Shown piece by piece: positions 61,065-64,000 of a stretch of 64,000 nt of DNA. This DNA is from Methylibium petroleiphilum PM1 (GTDB lineage Bacteria; Pseudomonadota; Gammaproteobacteria; Burkholderiales; Burkholderiaceae_C), in the NCBI RefSeq assembly GCF_000015725.1, contig NC_008826.1:124001-188000 (forward strand), in the 5' to 3' direction. The notes beneath the pieces were generated by a model. The model was given only the letters and a program-made list of their open reading frames with translations, was not told where the DNA came from and made no database searches. The position numbers and the translations under genes were made by a program. Within the stretch, counting starts at the first letter, position 1, and each line of letters opens with the position of its first letter.

Positions 61065-61421
61065 ATGATTCTCGAAGCCTTCTGGTTCGGCGCCTTCACC
61101 GTGTTGGCTGCCTCCTGCGCGTACCTCTCCGAAGTGGCGAAGTCGGCCATCGACTTCGATCTGCAGTGGGCATGGCTGTGCGCGCTGGTGTGTTGTGGCG
61201 CCGGGGCGCTCTATGTCTCGTGGCCCGCCGTGGGTGCGCCGCTGCTGGTGTTCGTCAGCTCGTTGCTGCCCCAGCGCGGCACCTGGGTCCATGACTTCAC
61301 GGCCTGCTTCGTTCTCACGATGATCTGGGTGGCGTATCTCGGCCTGGTCTTCGCCGCCGGCGCCTGCGCCACGCCTCGGCTGTTTCGCCTGGCCCTGCGC
61401 AGATCGAACGCGCATGCTTGA
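61065..61421 (+). CDS. Multi-spanning membrane protein
   Basis: The 118-aa product has three hydrophobic segments (about residues 5-24, 33-67 and 80-102; for example WLCALVCCGAGALYVSWPAV) and a basic C-terminus (LFRLALRRSNAHA). It overlaps the next gene by 8 nt. No family is recognised. Confidence 0.55.
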   Translation: MILEAFWFGAFTVLAASCAYLSEVAKSAIDFDLQWAWLCALVCCGAGALYVSWPAVGAPLLVFVSSLLPQRGTWVHDFTACFVLTMIWVAYLGLVFAAGACATPRLFRLALRRSNAHA

Positions 61422-61851
61422 AACCACGGCGTCCCGTTACCGCTACGCGCTGGAGCGGTCGTTGCGGAACTTCCCGGCCGACAAACTGCCGCCGGCTGGC
61501 CAGGTCGCCGCGCGCTTCATGCTGAAGGCGATCACCTACGCCGGCACGCGCTACTACAACAGCGCCTCGCGCCAGCATGCGCAGCAGACGGACCTGGAAC
61601 GGCTCGTCCTGGAAGATCTCACGCGCCGCGTGGCCGGCGACGGCGCCCGCTATCTGCTCGAGATGAGCTTCGACTGCCTGGACCCGGACGACGCCGAGCT
61701 CGATGCGCTTCCCGTGAAGGCACAGCTGCCGCGCCGCGCGGCCGCGATTGCCGACTTGATCCAGGCCAAGACGCTCTGGATGCCGATCGACGCGGCGCGC
61801 CGGTGCGCACCTCCGCTGCTGAGCGACCTTGACGACTACTGCCCCTACTGA
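61414..61851 (+). CDS. Hypothetical protein
   Basis: The 145-aa soluble product (MLETTASRYRYALERSLRNF...) is helical and charged, with an acidic end (LSDLDDYCPY). It overlaps the membrane protein gene. No family is recognised. Confidence 0.5.
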   Translation: MLETTASRYRYALERSLRNFPADKLPPAGQVAARFMLKAITYAGTRYYNSASRQHAQQTDLERLVLEDLTRRVAGDGARYLLEMSFDCLDPDDAELDALPVKAQLPRRAAAIADLIQAKTLWMPIDAARRCAPPLLSDLDDYCPY

Positions 61852-61857
61852 GCCTCC

Positions 61858-62187
61858 ATGCCCGACGACCTCACCCCGACCGAGCGCGAGGCGATCGCCA
61901 ACGCCGATGCGCACCTGACGAACGCCGGCCTGCCGGGCTACTCCGACCTGGTCGCGCTGCTCGGCTCCATCCGCGCGCCGCGCTGGCGCCATGTGCGCCG
62001 CGGCAGCGAGTACGCCGAGATCGGCCGCTTCGAGGTGCAGTGCGCCAGCCCGATCGCCGAGGGCGACACCGTGGTGGCCTACCGGGGCGTCGACGGGAAG
62101 GGATGGGCACGTCCCGAGATCGAGTTCCTGGATGGCCGGTTCTCTCCCTTGCGTGGTGCCCCAGGTGGCGCAGATGCGCAGGGGTGA
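61858..62187 (+). CDS. Hypothetical protein
   Basis: The 109-aa product starts MPDDLTPTEREAIANADAHL and ends with a beta-rich segment (EGDTVVAYRGVDGKGWARPE, FLDGRFSPL) as seen in many small phage proteins. No family is assigned. It overlaps the 43-aa gene that follows. Confidence 0.5.
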   Translation: MPDDLTPTEREAIANADAHLTNAGLPGYSDLVALLGSIRAPRWRHVRRGSEYAEIGRFEVQCASPIAEGDTVVAYRGVDGKGWARPEIEFLDGRFSPLRGAPGGADAQG

Positions 62188-62305
62188 CCGGTCGGCGCCG
62201 CCGGCGCGCTGGATCTGGGCCGCGGCCGCAGTCTGCGTGGCGCCCGTGACAACCCACTGCCTGACGACCATCTGGCCCCACTTGGTGGCGGCCCTGACCC
62301 GGTAG
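62174..62305 (+). CDS. 43-aa membrane peptide
   Basis: A short frame starting at ATG 62174, inside the 3' end of the previous gene, gives a basic N-terminus (MRRGDRSAPPARW) and a hydrophobic remainder (IWAAAAVCVAPVTTHCLTTI). It is plausible as a coupled small membrane peptide before the terminator, but could be chance. Confidence 0.35.
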   Translation: MRRGDRSAPPARWIWAAAAVCVAPVTTHCLTTIWPHLVAALTR

Positions 62306-62333
62306 CCGACCCCGCCTCGTCTCCCGCCTGATC

Positions 62334-62361
62334 AGCCGCGCGTGTCGCGGCTTCTTGTTTT
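62334..62361 (+). terminator. Rho-independent terminator
   Basis: A perfect 7-bp stem AGCCGCG / CGCGGCT with loop CGTGT is followed by TCTTGTTTTG. It ends the operon that follows dcd. Confidence 0.8.
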
Positions 62362-62530
62362 GCGCGAACAGCAGTGGCGCTCATCAGGAATCTTGGGCCC
62401 TGTTTCGCCCGAGTTGCCTGGCCATTGCATCGCATTGCCATGGCGATGCCATCGCTTCGCCATCCCACTTGCGTTCCGCAGGTGGATTCCGTGTCTGTTC
62501 GGCGCGCATGCTGCGCAGATACACTAGCAA

Positions 62531-62553
62531 TATCAGCACGTGTTATGTATGAT
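62531..62553 (+). promoter_or_regulatory. Promoter with recurrent box, leaderless geometry
   Basis: TATCAGCACGTGTTATGTAT (62531-62550) is the exact reverse complement of 18045-18064. The -10-like TATGAT (62548-62553) is followed 7 nt later by the ATG at 62560, with no ribosome site between. This is the clearest leaderless arrangement in the window. Confidence 0.6.
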
Positions 62554-62559
62554 TGCGGC

Positions 62560-62826
62560 ATGAGCAAGAAGGCCCGCACCCCCCTCGAGTACAAGACTGC
62601 CACGGTCAGCCTGAAGGCACCCGGCCGTGGCGCCCCGAGCTTCACGTTCGACGTGGACTACACGAACCAGCTCGGCCCCGACATCTTCGAGCCGCAGCGC
62701 GTGCGTCTGCATGTCGGGGACCAGCGCGTCGACGTCTCGGCCCTGTTGAGCGACGAGTTCTGGGGCGGCGTCGAACTGGCGCTCCCGGACGCGGTGCAGG
62801 CCGCCAACGCTGCGGAGGTCGCCTGA
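62560..62826 (+). CDS. Small hypothetical protein with leaderless start
   Basis: The 88-aa product (MSKKARTPLEYKTATVSLKA...) is beta-rich (SFTFDVDYTNQLGPDIFEPQ, RVRLHVGDQRVDVSALL). The start lies where transcription is expected to begin. Its stop overlaps the next ATG (TGATG). No family is recognised. Confidence 0.55.
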   Translation: MSKKARTPLEYKTATVSLKAPGRGAPSFTFDVDYTNQLGPDIFEPQRVRLHVGDQRVDVSALLSDEFWGGVELALPDAVQAANAAEVA

Positions 62827-63218
62827 TGATCTCCCTGTACGGAAGCGAGCGCGCGGTGTTCCTGCGCCGCCGGCGCCTGGCGGTGGAGCGTGCGCTGCGC
62901 AGCGGCCGGCCGGTGGCCGATCGTGCTGCAGACATCGCGATGGAGCTTCTGGAGGACCAGCCCGGCCAGGATCGCAGCGACGACCGCGCGGCTGCCGCGG
63001 CGGGTCTCGTCCTGGTGCTGACCGAGTCGAGCCCCCAGACCGTCGTCAGCCTCGCGGCTGCCGTGCTCAACCAGATGGAGAAGGGCAACAAGACGGCGCT
63101 GGGCGGCGTGTACGGCCGGCTGATGGAGGCCGTGCTGGCGATCCGTCGCCGCGACTTCCACGCCCCCGAACCGGTCAGCCGCCCGGCTCCCTTGCGTGTC
63201 GAGGAGGCCTACGCTTGA
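62826..63218 (+). CDS. Hypothetical protein
   Basis: The 130-aa product (MISLYGSERAVFLRRRRLAV...) is Arg/Ala-rich and helical, with a segment VVSLAAAVLNQMEKGNKTAL. It is coupled to both neighbours by overlapping stop and start codons. No family is recognised. Confidence 0.5.
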   Translation: MISLYGSERAVFLRRRRLAVERALRSGRPVADRAADIAMELLEDQPGQDRSDDRAAAAAGLVLVLTESSPQTVVSLAAAVLNQMEKGNKTALGGVYGRLMEAVLAIRRRDFHAPEPVSRPAPLRVEEAYA

Positions 63219-63535
63219 AGCGCCTGGATCATCTGCTCTGGGTGCTCTCGGAGGAAGGTGGTGAAGTCGGCCACCGCGCAAGCAAGGCGGCTCGATTCGG
63301 CCTGGACGAGATCCAGCCCGGACACCAGCTGACGAACGCGCAGCGCCTTCTCGGCGAGTGGTTCGATGCGATCGCCGCGATCGAGATGCTGGTCGAGGAC
63401 GGCCACCTGACGATGCCTCCCGAAGAGGAGATCCGCGCCGCCGTGGCTGCCAAGAAGGCGCAGGTGGAGCGGTTCCTTCTCTACTCGGCGCAGGTGGGTC
63501 GACTGGATCAAGCGGAGGAGGGCTGCGCATGCTGA
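63215..63535 (+). CDS. MazG-like nucleotide pyrophosphohydrolase
   Basis: It starts at TTG overlapping the previous TGA. The 106-aa product has the all-alpha NTP-PPase pattern: LSEEGGEVGHRASKAARFGL (EExxE) and EWFDAIAAIEML (ExxD). Phage and plasmid proteins of this type hydrolyse non-canonical or surplus nucleotides. Together with dcd and rnhB it gives the replicon its own nucleotide and nucleic-acid housekeeping set. Confidence 0.65.
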   Translation: MKRLDHLLWVLSEEGGEVGHRASKAARFGLDEIQPGHQLTNAQRLLGEWFDAIAAIEMLVEDGHLTMPPEEEIRAAVAAKKAQVERFLLYSAQVGRLDQAEEGCAC

Positions 63536-64000
63536 GCGCTCTCTCGCCGCGCGCGCCGTCGACGCACGTGCTCAAGACCGATCCCGATGCCTTCGACAGC
63601 GTCGCGCGCGGCCTCAAGACGGTGGAGATCCGCCGCCGCGACCGCGACTACCGCGTCGGCGACACCTTGCTGCTCCTGCGCACCCGCTTCTCCGCCTCCG
63701 AGATGGCTACCGGCCAACCGCTGGACTACTCCGGCGACGCGCTGGCCGTGCTGGTGACCCACATCCAGACCGGCTACGAGCTTCCGGACGCGCTGTGTGT
63801 CATGTCGATCCTCCCGGAAGACCAGCTGACCCATGCCGTGCTGCAGTCGGCTCCCATCCCCGATGCGCAGCGCGATCTCTTCATGGCCGTGCGTCGCCCT
63901 CGGGCGATCGACGACCTCGACGGCCGGCGGCAGCAGTTGATGGCCGCCGCGTCCGCGCTGCGCCAGATGAGCGCGGACGAGTGCGCTGCGGCGCTGCGCT
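63529..64000 (+). CDS. DUF3850/ASCH-like protein, cut by the window end
   Basis: The ATG lies in the last codons of the previous gene. The visible 157 codons start MLSALSPRAPSTHVLKTDPD and contain FDSVARGLKTVEIRRRDRDY and RVGDTLLLLRTRF, the pattern of DUF3850 (a PUA/ASCH-type RNA-binding-like fold common in phages). A second domain follows (AVLQSAPIPDAQRDLFMAVR...). The stop is beyond the window. Confidence 0.7.
   Translation, partial: MLSALSPRAPSTHVLKTDPDAFDSVARGLKTVEIRRRDRDYRVGDTLLLLRTRFSASEMATGQPLDYSGDALAVLVTHIQTGYELPDALCVMSILPEDQLTHAVLQSAPIPDAQRDLFMAVRRPRAIDDLDGRRQQLMAAASALRQMSADECAAALR

Overview
The window is GC-rich DNA with short, head-to-tail genes, many of them joined by GTGA, ATGA, TGATG or TTGA stop/start overlaps. 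The intact sense of the split Dcd protein, the general gene content and the base composition suggest a betaproteobacterium of the Burkholderiales type; this is inference from reading, not a database match. The two flanks (1-19121 and 60137-64000) look like a large plasmid or plasmid-like replicon rather than core chromosome. rnhB and dcd lie among small secreted, membrane and phage-like proteins (DUF551-like, DUF4031-like, MazG-like, DUF3850-like) instead of their usual chromosomal neighbours.

Left flank: a secreted nuclease operon, several short operons each closed by a strong hairpin terminator, a lipoprotein plus large secreted protein pair, a 127-nt tRNA-like RNA, RNase HII, a four-gene secreted/membrane operon (13.6-16.7 kb) and the 5' part of dcd. 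A promoter box (consensus close to TATCnGnACGTGTTATGTA) recurs at least seven times in the flanks. At four genes the predicted transcription start falls on or next to the ATG, suggesting leaderless messages.

Middle: a 41,009-bp mobile island (19122-60130) splits dcd between codons 120 and 121. Its ends carry the inverted repeat TAATGTAGT, flanked by a 6-bp core (GGCATC left, GGGATC right), as expected for Tn554-type tyrosine-recombinase transposition. Four tightly coupled leftward genes at the right end encode three tyrosine recombinases and a coiled-coil protein. The main cargo is a DNA phosphorothioation defence system: a modification operon sspB-sspC-sspD facing a restriction operon sspF-sspG-sspH-sspE. 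Both known types of Ssp effector are therefore in one operon, and no local cysteine desulfurase (sspA) is seen. Next to it lie two methyltransferases (one of the phosphorothioation-associated type), a membrane-anchored protein and small unknown genes. An IS3-family element, a serine recombinase/ParB/RepB cassette, an HNH endonuclease, decayed genes, a DnaB-type helicase domain, an XRE regulator and a dCMP deaminase fill the rest.

The island destroys a dCTP deaminase gene and carries a dCMP deaminase, which could supply dUMP by another route. The right flank resumes with the 3' part of dcd, then small genes including a MazG-like pyrophosphohydrolase and a DUF3850-like protein cut by the window end.
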